From positions 76,738 to 92,035 of the forward strand of contig JAMYWO010000112.1 in the NCBI GenBank assembly GCA_024220525.1: a stretch of DNA of 15,298 nt, in the 5' to 3' direction. The notes under the pieces were generated by a model. That model was not told the origin of the DNA and searched no databases. It worked only from the letters and a program-made list of their open reading frames with translations. Both the position numbers and the translations under genes were made by a program. The first letter of the stretch is position 1. Each line of letters starts with the position of its first letter. This DNA comes from Cochliopodium minus (taxonomy: Eukaryota; Discosea; Himatismenida; Cochliopodiidae). Positions 1-9,281 of the stretch are shown piece by piece.

Positions 1-32
1 AAAAAATTTTATTTTATTTAATTCACAACTAG

Positions 33-2261
33 ATGATGACGAAAAATCGCCATTCTATCAAAAGAGGCCATTGGTGATCTTATCATCTGGCTCCAAATTC
101 GTGATCTTCTCGCTTAAAACTAATTCAGAAGTAGAGATAAACGCAATCAATCACAGCAACCCAATCCTCTCCATCTATGCCAACAGCACCATCATCCTCT
201 TTTGCACCAAGAATAAATTGTACATCTATGAGACCAATACCTTCAATCCCATCCTACAGAAGGATCTTTTCGATTCATTGGATGCCAATAAGCCTCCTAT
301 TGCATTTGGAGAAAGATGGTATGCCATTCCATCGCCATTAATGATCCCGGAGATCCATACCTTTGATTTGGAGGAATCCAAGAAGGATGGGCACAATGGA
401 AAGAATAATAGCTCTAATAAAAACAATAACAATGGAAATAACAACTCTTCTCTAAATTCCTCCAGTTCCTCCCAATCCACTCTTTCTTATTTCACCTCCA
501 CTTTGTATAATTGGGGTGATATTGGAAGAGAAAAGCTACAAAACTATATCTACGATCAAAAAGAAGAGAAACCCACAGCTGGTATTTATTTTCCCATCTC
601 TTATTGATTAATTTTGTATAAATATTTTATATATTTCACTGAATACAATTAATTTTATTTTTATAGTTTATAATAAATCACTTTACCATATTTCAAATTT
701 AAAGATCCTTTTTTCACAATTTATGAATCAACATTTTAACTTTATTTCAAAACTCATTTGCTTTTTTTTTAAAAAAAGGACATGTCCAGATATTCGATTG
801 TAAAACAAACCAAAATATTTCGCACTTTAAAGCTCACAAACACAGGCTGACACACATGGTATTCGACAAATCAGGAACCTTGCTCGTCACATCATCAGAC
901 GGACACAACATCAACGTGTTCCGCATCGTCAAATCTAACTCTCCTTACACTTCTCACGAACATATTTATGCTTTGAGAAGAGGTTTCACCAACGCCAAAA
1001 TTCACTCCATCATTTTCACTGATGATTCTCGTTGGATCTCTGTCTCTTCTGCAAGAGGAACAAACCGTAAAAATATAATTCATTTTTTATTATTTTTTAA
1101 AATAAATTTTTGGGATTTGGGAAATATTTGTAAAATTATGTTTTAAAACTTTAATTGAAAAAAAAAATTATTTAAAATTTATAAATAAAATTTATCTTTA
1201 CAAAATTATTCCAAAAAATCATCTTTAAAAAAATTCAACAAAATTTATCCATTAAATAAGTCATTTTGGAATAATTTTAAAGATATCCATTAAAAATAAA
1301 CAAAATTTTTGAATATTTTTTCAACAATTTAAAACGGAAATTAATCATTTTTTTTTTTATTTTTTTTTTATTATAAAAAGATATTTACCCGATCAACTTA
1401 ATTGGTGGACAAGCTACCGAAAGAACGCACATCTTCTACTCGCCCCTCTCATCCTACGACCAAACCTCCAACAACAGCACCAACAACTCCGAGTCCGCTC
1501 TCGCCGTCAGCTCTTCCTGCCGCATCAAACAAGAAGTGGGAACAGAAAGCAACGTTTTTTTGTTTCCTCTCCACGCTTCTTTCTTTATCAGACCCTCCCA
1601 ATCTACTTTATCCTCTTTGTCTTTGAACAACAACAACAACAACAGTTTGGGGAACAGCATCACCAGTTCTATGCTTGGCGTCAATGGAAACAACGTTGGC
1701 AACTCTGCTTCTTCTGTTTTGAGTTTGCTCACTTTCAACCCTTTTGGTTTCATCACTGAACACATTTTGACTGTAAAGTGCGTAGAAAATGCTTTGGATG
1801 TACAAGTAAATATTTTTTATTTTTTATTTTTTATTTTTTATTTTTTATTTTTTATTTTTTATTTTTTATTATTTTTTCTTTTAAAATTTTTAATAGAGCT
1901 TAAACTTCTCTGTCAATAAAGTGAAAGTTGTAACTAATTATGTACAAAAAAGTAAATGTGACAAAGTAAAATTTTTTTTTTTTTTTTTACAAACCAACTT
2001 TACCTTTTTTAAAATAAGTTGGTCCCATCTTCAGTTAATAATTCTCCTTCCACTCTTTCAGTAAGTTTGTCTTCTTCTTTGGGATGTGGAAGTAATGTGG
2101 GTTTGATTGTGGGTCTTTCTGTTGGTCTTCCCATTCTTTTGTTGATTATAACTTTGATAATCATTTTTACTTTGAGACATTTTCAGAACAAAGCTTCTCA
2201 AAAATATGCTTCAAAAAATAACAATTCTGACCATCCAACTAATGAAATGAAAGATATATAA
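33..2261 (+). CDS. bcas3: BCAS3-like WD40 autophagy protein with C-terminal membrane tail (5' end missing)
   Basis: Exons are 33-581, 779-1066, 1381-1805, 1897-1965 and 2019-2261, all with GT...AG introns and kept in frame to TAA at 2259. The upstream part lies outside the window; the acceptor at 31-32 is the likely exon edge. BCAS3 family hallmarks in order are a propeller blade with PIAFGERWYAIPSP, the blade GHVQIFDCKTN...FKAHKHRLTHMVFDKSGTLLVTSSDGHNINVFRI, then YALRRGFTNAKI, DDSRWISVSSARGTNHIYPI and NLIGGQATERTH, followed by LLTFNPFGFITEHIL. Family knowledge: BCAS3 proteins are PROPPIN-like propellers recruited to phagophores and PI3P membranes. A Ser/Asn-rich loop (about 390-500) interrupts the first blade. 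The last two exons add a Ser-rich stretch, a single membrane helix (GLIVGLSVGLPILLLIITLI) and a short basic/polar tail, which is not usual for BCAS3. The propeller assignment is strong; membership of the last two exons in this gene is less sure. Confidence 0.85.
1067..1380 (+). other. Intron 2 of the BCAS3-like gene (314 nt)
   Basis: The donor follows the codon for Asn in ARGTN, leaving one base (C) that joins AT of the next exon to give His. The acceptor is TTATAAAAAG. The content is AT-rich, mixed A and T runs with a poly-T tract near the acceptor. I see no open frame or RNA in it. Confidence 0.8.
1812..1867 (+). repeat. (ATTTTTT)n heptamer array in BCAS3 intron 3
   Basis: Eight perfect tandem copies of ATTTTTT sit just inside the donor of the 91-nt intron 1806-1896. 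The same heptamer in the sense direction recurs in a Rho GEF intron near 12981-13050. This is simple-sequence DNA. It matters because it lies exactly between the BCAS3 propeller exons and the membrane-tail exons. Confidence 0.9.
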
Positions 2262-2417
2262 ATATTAAAAATTGTAAAAATAAAACTTTTCGAAAACCCA
2301 AATTGTGATTAATGTCTTGTTCATAGTTAGTCCAATTCCAAACTTTTTGATTTTTTTTTTAAAATATTATTTAATTAATAACAAAATAAGCAAAAGGATA
2401 GGATGAAAAAGAAATAA
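2262..2417. other. Convergent spacer between BCAS3-like and Ras GEF genes
   Basis: This 156-bp spacer holds the 3' ends of two genes facing each other. An AATAAA-type element near 2279 could serve the plus-strand transcript. Nothing else is evident. Confidence 0.5.
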
Positions 2418-5400
2418 TTAAATTTCAGTTTCATTCTCCAACATGTTTTTGGCAGAGAGATACAAAGAATCCTCATCCTGCAAAGTGAAATAGATGAAAT
2501 TAGATTGCATCTTATAATCAGGCTTGATAGGATAAGAAATCATCTTTGAAAAGAGCTGAAGAGAAGAACCAAGCATCTCAAGTTTCTCAAAGTTGATAGA
2601 TCCTTCAATCATATTTAAATTTCCGTCCAAAACAAAGGTGATATCTCTTAAATGCAAAGCAAGAGCTGGTACAACGGGTTGATTGCTTTTTTTGGCTTTG
2701 AGGAGCTTTTCGCGGTAATTGCGGAAGTTGTGGGTCCTCTCCATCACGTTTTCCATCTCCAGTTTTAAGTTTAAGTATTTCTTTGGTATGTTTTTCCATG
2801 TTTTCTTGAAAAGTTCGACACAAGGCTTTCCCAAACCACACAAGATGGCCCTAACATAAAAAAAATGAAAAAAATGAAAAATAAACGGTTTTGAAAAAAT
2901 GAAAATTTATTAATTTAAAAAATAAATATTTTTGGGAAATTAAAACTTCTAAATTAAAAAATATTAATTTTTGAATAAATGTTTTTTAAAAAAATGATTA
3001 ATTTAAAAACAAAAAAATAAAAATATTTTTCAAACAAAAAAATAAATATTTTTTTTTACCAAGTGCTTGAAAAGTTGTTGAGATCCAAACACTTTTTGGC
3101 TATGGTGATCCATGCTTTGATGGTGTTGACACGTGTCTTTTTGTCGGAGAAAATGACTTCCCTTGCGACGCACATGCTCAAATTGTTGAAATTGGAAGAA
3201 CACTTTGACAACAATGGTGTTTTTCCTTGATCATCAAATTTCCCCCTTTTTTAAAAAATGAAATAAAATAAAATAAAAAAGAAAAATAAAAAAAAATGAA
3301 CAAAAACTAAGAATACAAATTAAAAATGGAAATAATAAATGAAGAATATATTAAAAAATAAATAAAAAATAAAAAATAAAAAAAATAAAAATAAATAAAA
3401 ATAAATAAATAAAAAAAATTTACAATAAAAGTTCATTGGCAGTTATTTGATTGACAAGGTTGAAATCCAAAAAAGTGAGTTGTTTGGCGACATCTTTTTC
3501 ATTTAATTGAGAAAACCGGATCCATTTCGTTTTGTTTTTGAAAGAAGGGAGAGGATCTTCTTGTTGTTGTGGGATTGGCTGAGTTTGTTCTGCTGAAGAA
3601 TTTGTGCTTTGAGGAAAGGAGAGGATGGGAGACAATGAAGAAATTCCTCCCCAAATGAAATTGGGAGCTGTGAAAAAACTAATCAATTTTTTCATCTCTT
3701 CCTTTTCACTGAAAAAAATTTTGATAAAAATTCAAAAAATGAAAAATTTTTCAAAACAAGCGGTGGAAATATTGATGAAAAAATGAAACAATTTATCTAA
3801 ATCAAATTTGTATTCAAAAAATATTTAAACATTGTTGATTAAAAAAAAAAATGTAAAAATAAACAAAGATAAAAAAATTAAAATGAAAATGTAAAAATAA
3901 AAAAATAAAAAAATATGTGATACCTTTCACTAGTTTTTTTTGGGGTGTTTTGGGAAATGGAATCTAAAGAACAAGTTTTGGAGTCTTGTTTTTTATTTTC
4001 AGAGAAGAGACTGTCAGAGTTTGTACTGTTGTTACTACTGTAACTGCTGCAAAAGTTTTGGCAGCTCTTGATGGGAGCGTTATCCGATTCGTAACGAGGA
4101 GTAGAAATGCTCATCTTTTTGTTGTTTTGATGAGAAAGAAGCTGCTGCTGGATCTGATGATGAGAAATGAATTTGTTGCCAAATCTGTTGTTGGGGATAT
4201 TATTTCCATCAATTTCGTTTATATCTTTATTCATCTCTTTATTCATCTCCTTATTCTTATTCATCTCTTTATTCATCTCTTTATTCCCTTCTTTTTCTAC
4301 ATTATGTGAATTATCTCCATTATCTTTAGAGTCATTTTTATTCTCCTCTGTTTTATTTTCATCTTCTCCTCCGAAGGCGATCTTTTTGGAGAGGATGTTG
4401 TTGAGATTGTTGCTGATGGAGGTATATTTGTGGAATTTTTTGCGGGGATTGGGGTTGTTGGTAGGGATGGGAGTATTGACATATATTTCATTCATTTCAT
4501 CACCCCTGATATGATCTTTGTTGGGAGTAAGATAGCCATGATTGGAAGAATAATTGTTATTTTCTTTGTTATCTCCATTGAAGGAGGCTTTCTTAGCTTT
4601 GTTGATCAGGTTGATATAATTTGTGTTGTTGTATGAAGAGTTGGAGGTGTTGTTGGAGATGGGCAACAAGTTGCTTGAAGATGTATTGAAGGGATCGGGC
4701 AAATCAAAATAGGATTTGTTGTTGAGATCTATTTCATCTTTGTTTGAAGAATACCATTCTTTCGCTTTATTTTGTACACTTCTTATTGAGGATATTTTGG
4801 CGGGATTTCCTTTCAAGGTGAAATGAAAGAAAAGATAGAGGGTTTTGTACAGTTCATCTGATGGATTTGGATGTATGAAGTGGAAGATCTCTGACCATAT
4901 CGCAACAAAGTTTGAGACTCCCTTTCTTTGAGGGAATCCTGGTCTATCATCATGTTCATGCTCGAAAAAAAGATAAGAAAACAATTTATGATCAGTATAA
5001 ACCAATGAATAACTATGTGCAAACTTTATCATCAAAGATCTATAAAGTGTTAATAATTTTTTAATGCATTCAGTGAAAAAAAAATAATTTTATTTTAATT
5101 TGAATTTTACCTTGATGCCTTTGTTACCATCCAATGTATTAATATTTTAGGAGGTGCAGATATCAATTTCAATACAGATCCTCTGACTTGTGTAGATATA
5201 TTTTCTTTGTTAGTACGGGAAGCAAAAAGATTGGATTTGGGGATGGGATTTTGAGATTTCTGAGAATCTTTGTTGTCATTATTCTTAATGTTATTGTTTT
5301 GGATAGATTCAAAAGGAATATTTTCGTTTATTGTTGATTTATTTGAAGTGTTATTTGAATTCTCCTTTTCTTTTTCTATTGGAGTTTCTTTTTCTATTTG

Positions 5401-6048
5401 ATTATCTTGTTCTCCCTTTATCTTTTCTTTAAATATCATCTGTTCTGTGATCTCCTTCTCTTCAAAATTGATTTCCCTCACCAATTTCTCCTCCATGACA
5501 TCTTTTGCCTCTTCTTCATTCAAAGTTCTTTTCGAAGATAATTTTATAATTCCATTAGAGCAAGTTTCAACAAAAGAAGATAGATCCACCCTCGATTTTA
5601 TTTCTATTCTTTCTTTTGAAGATAATTTATTCAGTGAATTTCTATCACATGAAGAATTCTTTTTTGTTTTCGATGATATCAGATCCATATATTCTTTACT
5701 GAATGTTCTGTTTATTTTATTTTCTTGATCTTCAACACTATTATTTCTAGTGTTTGAATTTTCTTTCTTATTGGAGATTGTGTTACCATAAATAGCATTT
5801 AAGGTCTTATTGGAAAGAGGAGAAGAAGTTTTTGATTTTTTTTTCAAATCTCTGAAAGATCCATTTCTTGGAGGTTTCAGTTTATTGCTCTTTTCCCTTG
5901 GAGATAAAGATACTTTGATTATTTCATCATCATGAAGCATGATTTCTTTTTCCCTTTTACTTTTCTCTATCATACTTTTCGAATTTTTCTTGTATATATC
6001 AAATATTTCATCATTTTGTGCTATTTGTTGCAAAGAGTTCTTCTTCAT
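2418..6048 (-). CDS. Ras guanine nucleotide exchange factor (RasGEF_N + CDC25 homology domain)
   Basis: Exons in transcript order are 6048-5111, 5039-3924, 3708-3424, 3245-3060 and 2850-2418, giving 2958 nt and 985 residues. All four junctions restore frame and family sequence. Residues 1-290 are Lys/Glu/Ser/Asn-rich and probably disordered. About 295-400 resemble RasGEF_N (FAHSYSLVYTDHKLFSYLFF, then a helical segment ending KAKEWY). About 400-740 are Asn/Ser/Lys-rich linker with a Lys-Glu-Met-Asn repeat. The CDC25 domain runs about 745-980: KWIRFSQLNEKDVAKQLTFLDF, ITANELL, NNLSMCVAREV, TRVNTIKAWITIAKKCLDLNNFSSTWAI split over two exons, FKKTWKNIPKKY, PALALHLRDITFVLDGN, INFEKLEMLG, and a terminal LQDEDSLYLSAK. 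Family role: it promotes GDP release from Ras/Rap GTPases at membranes. No DEP, PH or kinase domain is visible. The start is the first ATG of the longest first-exon frame. Confidence 0.9.
3246..3423 (-). other. Ras GEF intron 3 with TAAA/AAAAAT simple repeats
   Basis: The intron lies between the exon ending NELL and the exon beginning GKFDDQ. Its core (about 3250-3417 on the plus strand) is almost pure A/T made of AAAAT and AAAT units. Read in the sense direction it is T-rich, like other introns of the window. Confidence 0.8.
4219..4287 (-). repeat. Coding 12-nt tandem repeat in the Ras GEF linker
   Basis: An imperfect 12-nt unit (plus strand ATTCATCTCTTT) repeats about five times and encodes a Lys-Glu-Met-Asn motif, interrupted once by Asn-Lys. 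It lies in the low-complexity linker between RasGEF_N and CDC25. The unit is a multiple of three, so copy-number change would keep the frame. Confidence 0.8.
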
Positions 6049-6305
6049 TAAAAAAAAAAAGAGAAAAAAATTTTATTCAGTTTTTTTTATTTTTATTTTT
6101 TTGAATCGTTAGAAATTTGGCGCTGAAAAAAATAAATTGAAAAAAAATTTTTCTTCGACAAAAATAAACTTTATAATCAAAAGAAAACATTACAATTCTA
6201 CTTTTTGATTATTGAAAACATTTTCACAAAAAAGGTATTCTTTGAAACAATAAATTATCGAGAAGAAAATAGGAGAATTTTAATTCTTTTTAAAAATAAA
6301 ATTAA
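6049..6305. other. Spacer between AlkD-like gene 3' end and Ras GEF start
   Basis: This 257-bp AT-rich spacer separates two minus-strand genes in tandem. It must hold the 3' end of the AlkD-like transcript and the promoter and leader of the Ras GEF gene. No clear motif or open frame is seen. Confidence 0.5.
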
Positions 6306-7940
6306 TTATTTTTTGCTTTTGGTGTTCTTTTTCGTTTTAGTCTTCTTTTCTTCACTAAAATCACTCTCCTGAGCACTCTCCTCCTCTTCACTGTATTGAC
6401 TGAAAGAAGCCTCCTCTTCAGATTCTTCCTCAGAAGATTCTTTCTTAGATTTCTTTTTAGCGGAAGTTTTTTTAGGAGGTGCCTCCTTGTTTTTTGCCTC
6501 TTCTTTTTTCTTTTTTTGGTTGTTGAGGTATTTGAGGGCTTCTCTTTTGGAAAGGTTGGACAAGTCATCGTTTTCTTCAACAAAAGTTATCACTTTGTCA
6601 GGGTAAACTTTCGACAAACTTCTCAGGCTCCATCCTTAATTAAAAAATCAACAGTTTAATTGAAAAATAAAAATTGAAAAAAAAAAAATTTAAAATAAAT
6701 TTTAATAAAAATTATTATATTAAAAAATGATTAAAACTTAAAAATAAAATTAAAAAATAAGAAAGTTTTTTTTTTTATTTTACCAATTGCTTTTCTGATG
6801 AAGAAATCATTGGAGTTTTTGGATTCGTTGGCGGATTTAATGAGGGAAAATAGGAGGGGGATATTGACTTTGTCCTTGTAAGAAAGCTGGCAGATGAGAC
6901 CTATTCTCTGAATCCACATGTTGTCGTCTTTGATCCATTCTTGAGTTTTCTTCTCCAACTCTCCTGGGTACTTCCTGAAATACATTCCTGACACATTACT
7001 TTTGTAAAAAATAAAAAATTAAAAAAAAATTAAAAATGAAAAAAAAAATTAAAAAAAAATAAAAATGAAAAAAAATAATATAATATCAAGAATAAGAATC
7101 TGAATATACCTTCCTATTGTATCAATCTACATGAATAATTAAAAAAAAAATTAAATTCAATTATTAAGATGAAAAAAAAAAAAAATTACAGTATCCCACC
7201 ATGAGTTTGTTCTTGTTAACTCCTCTGAAAATTTTTAGAACGGTGAATATAAAAAAGTGATGAAATGTTATTACCAATGAGTGTAACTTTTGATGGATGA
7301 TCAAAAACTAAATCATGAAATTTTGGTCGACAAAGTAAACCCTATTTTTTTTTTTTTTTGGAAAAAAAAATTATGAGATTAAAATTCTTTAAAAAATTAA
7401 AATTTTTTTTTACAGCTGCACAATGATTTAGTTCTCGCCTACATTTGAATTTAAAAAAAATATCACGTATATTATATTTATTTTTACTTTTCTTCTTTTA
7501 TCAACAACTGTGAAAATACATAGGGATTTTTTATTTCGTTTTCTTGAAGAAATTTGTTGAAGATCTTTTTGCTTTCAGGTGCATTTATCCCATAGAATTC
7601 AAATTGGTTTCCTATTATTTATTTTTTTTGTTGAAAAAATTAATTATATAAATAAATTAAAACATGAAATATTAGAAGAAAAATTTCGGGAATTAATTTT
7701 TAACTCATATATTTCTTCATTACTACTGCTCTTTTTGGATTTGATTTCTCATCAAACATTTTTTTCAATATTTCCAATTGCTTCATTTCTTCCTCACTAT
7801 CTTCGATTTCCTTTTATAAAATGAATATTTTTCATAATATTACACATTTTTAATTGGAATTTTACTATTTTATTCTTTTTGGTGTTTTCTTTAATTTCAA
7901 TCTTTTGATCACTCTTTCTCTTTTTTTGATCTTTCTTCAT
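6306..7940 (-). CDS. AlkD-like DNA alkylation repair enzyme (HEAT-like DNA glycosylase)
   Basis: Nine exons in transcript order are 7940-7866, 7810-7705, 7611-7488, 7438-7414, 7341-7275, 7224-7190, 7126-7110, 6998-6784 and 6634-6306, giving 993 nt and 330 residues with phase kept at every junction. Spliced landmarks are MKKYMRNQFEFYGINAPE, KRELNHCAAGLL, NSWWDTIDTIGSNVSG, DDNMWIQRIGLICQLSYKDK, NDFFIRKAIGWSLRSLSKVYP and LSNLSKREALKYL. Known family chemistry: AlkD excises positively charged alkylated bases without flipping them out, using two Trp, an Asp and an Arg. The equivalents here are W142, D146, R181 and W223; the spacings of 4 and 35 match my memory of the Bacillus enzyme. Residues 1-25 are Lys-rich and about 265-330 form a Lys/Glu/Ser tail absent from bacterial forms, perhaps for nuclear import or DNA contact. 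The start ATG at 7940 is the first codon that splices in frame. Confidence 0.92.
7110..7126 (-). other. 17-nt micro-exon of the AlkD-like gene
   Basis: The exon encodes Ile-Asp-Thr-Ile-Gly plus two bases of a Ser codon. It is flanked by ATGTAG on its 5' side and GTATAT on its 3' side. It supplies the Asp (D146) of the WWDxxD active-site motif; the preceding exon ends at WWDT and the next begins NVSGMY. Without it the motif is lost and the frame shifts. Confidence 0.88.
7414..7438 (-). other. 25-nt micro-exon of the AlkD-like gene
   Basis: One base plus eight codons encode Arg-Glu-Leu-Asn-His-Cys-Ala-Ala. The exon is bounded by an AATGTAG acceptor and a GTAAAA donor. It matches the conserved R-E-x-x-x-x-A helix of AlkD proteins and bridges exons in phases 2 and 0. 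Confidence 0.85.
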
Positions 7941-8122
7941 TTTATTTATTTTAAATGACTTTAAAGTGATATTTAAATTTCTTATAAAAAAAAACTGATA
8001 AATCAATTTTTGAATATCAAGATTGTTAGAAAATTACATTTTTGTGTACCTCTATAAAATAGATCAATTTCAAATTTTTATTTTATTTTATTTTTAGCCA
8101 TCAAGATAATATAAAAATAAAA
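7941..8122. promoter_or_regulatory. Divergent promoter region of the AlkD-like and Hsp70-like genes
   Basis: The two start codons are 182 bp apart and point away from each other, so both promoters and leaders lie here or overlap. On the plus strand a TTTTATTTTATTTTTAG tract ends at about 8097, 25 bases before the ATG. This could be the acceptor of a 5'-leader intron with a donor near GTGTACC at about 8044. No defined operator or TATA element can be supported. Confidence 0.45.
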
Positions 8123-8990
8123 ATGAGTGAAGAAAAAAATCAAGAAGATGCTGAAAGAGGAAAGAAAATACTTTCATTTTCTCTTGGATTTTTGGTTGGA
8201 TCAGTTTGTAATAATCCATTCTCTTAACCTTTTTTATTTTTTGATCATATTTTCTCATTAAATCTGCAACAAAAAAGCTCTATTTGTCATAAATGCTATA
8301 TTGAAATCACTTCCAAAAAAATACAATGAATTAACAAAATCAGTTGGATATATTGTAATATTTTTTCTTGAATATAAAAAGAACTCAAAGAGATATCAAA
8401 TCTAAGATCTATCAAATCTATAAAATCATAGTTTAAATCATATTTGGCTAATATAATGATCATATTCATCAAATATTCATCAAAAATATGCATCTAAAAA
8501 ATCCTATTAAACAAATAAAAAAATAACATTTCATTTAGCCTACATAATGTTAATTTCTCATTTTTTCTTCCATTTCATTAAAATGTTCCAATATTATAAG
8601 AATGAAAATAATGAATACGTAGAAGTGTTAGGAAAAGGAACAAAATTACCAATCCTCAAATCCTTCGAAATAAGAAACACACATAACTTTGAAAAACACC
8701 AAAGATTCACAGTAGGAGCAGGTTCCTCCGATACAGAACAAGAAAACAACGAAAACAAAACAGTTGATTACGAAAAGATAGGCATCATCGATTTCCCCAT
8801 CCAAAGATCTCCTTCCAATTCCCAAAGCATTCTTGTTTCTTACCATGTCGATTCTTATTTGGGTCTTAAAGTCAAGTCTACTCCTGTTTTGGACAGATTT
8901 GATTTGGAGGAAGAGAAATCAAAGTCTGGTTCAGATTCTAAGGAAGAAGTTTATTTAAATCCTACTACTTATAATTTAAAATTAAATTAA
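8123..8990 (+). CDS. Membrane-anchored Hsp70 substrate-binding-domain-like protein without ATPase domain
   Basis: The preferred model joins 8123-8207 to 8539-8990 (537 nt, 178 residues); the donor is GTAATA, the acceptor TCATTTAG, and the junction makes a Ser codon. Residues 1-15 are charged. Residues 16-42 form one hydrophobic helix (ILSFSLGFLVGSVSYIMLIS, then HFFFHFI). From about residue 55 the sequence follows the Hsp70 SBD-beta pattern: YVEVLGKGTKLPILKSFEIR, a variable Glu/Asn loop, then IGIIDFPIQRSPSNSQSILV and SYHVDSYLGLKVKS. These align with the family's ...IGxFxLxGIPPxPxGxxxIxVxFxIDxxGxLxVxA. No nucleotide-binding domain, alpha lid or C-terminal EEVD is present. The last 25 residues are acidic/polar. 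A start at ATG 8583 would give a soluble 135-residue form. The domain call is by pattern only. Confidence 0.68.
8208..8538 (+). other. Intron of the Hsp70-like gene with a possible alternative exon
   Basis: This 331-nt intron has fewer A/T homopolymers than others in the window. It contains a plus-strand candidate exon at 8278-8354 (acceptor AAAAAAG, donor GTAATA). It also contains an antisense open frame at 8296-8493 that follows a TTTTTTAG tract on the minus strand. Both cannot easily be functional together. Confidence 0.55.
8296..8493 (-). other. Antisense open frame in Hsp70-like gene intron (uncharacterised)
   Basis: The 65-codon frame begins with ATG directly after GATTTTTTAG, a good acceptor in the minus direction. 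The product would be helical and hydrophobic (begins MHIFDEYLMNMIIILAKYDL). No family is recognised. It could be an exon of an antisense gene, a decayed relic or chance. Confidence 0.22.
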
Positions 8991-9281
8991 TCTTTATTTA
9001 ATCTTTATTATTATATTTATTTTTAATTATATTGGACAGATGAAATCTTTTAAATTGATTAAACTCTTTTTTGAATTTAACTTGTTAATCAATTCTCCTA
9101 TCAATTGTATGAGAAGTGGAGGAATTTTTGACTAAATAAACCCTTTTTACAACTAAATTTCTCTTGTCGGAATTTAACAAAAAAAAAACTTCCCAAAGAG
9201 GAGAAAATAGTTTTTAATTTTTTTTTAAATTTTTTATTTTAAGTTTATATTTAAGTGAAAAAAATAAATAAAAAAAAAAAA
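8991..9281. other. Spacer between Hsp70-like and acyltransferase genes
   Basis: These 291 bp hold the 3' end of the Hsp70-like transcript and the promoter of the acyltransferase gene. Poly-A/T runs lie at 9180-9290. The middle part (9027-9131) has an antisense open frame listed separately. Confidence 0.5.
9027..9131 (-). other. Antisense open frame in the intergenic spacer (uncharacterised)
   Basis: A minus-strand acceptor-like GTTTATTTAG is followed by 34 codons before TAA, beginning SKIPPLLIQLIGELINKLNS. The composition is protein-like, with regularly spaced Leu/Ile as in an alpha-helical repeat. It has no ATG, so it could only be an internal or last exon. It is in phase with a donor-ended frame at 9619-9872. 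The family is not recognised. Confidence 0.22.

Noticed and set aside
226-480. Minus-strand open frame across the first BCAS3 exon
   Set aside because: It is the shadow of the Ser/Asn-rich plus-strand coding sequence, which matches BCAS3 on both sides.
1402-1626. Pro/Thr-rich plus-strand frame
   Set aside because: It overlaps exon 3 out of frame. The frame giving HIYPINLIGGQATERTH continues the BCAS3 propeller.
3986-4514. Plus-strand frames with Phe-Ile-Ser-Leu repeats
   Set aside because: They are the antisense reading of the Lys-Glu-Met-Asn coding repeat of the Ras GEF, not membrane proteins.
5447-5728. Plus-strand open frame opposite the Ras GEF first exon
   Set aside because: It is a Ser/Phe-rich shadow of a Glu/Lys/Ser-rich disordered region; no domain or splice support.
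6302-6659. Arg/Lys-rich minus frame and Phe-rich plus frame at the AlkD 3' end
   Set aside because: Both are out-of-frame readings of the Lys/Glu/Ser tail. The frame with GWSLRSLSKVYP is the family match.
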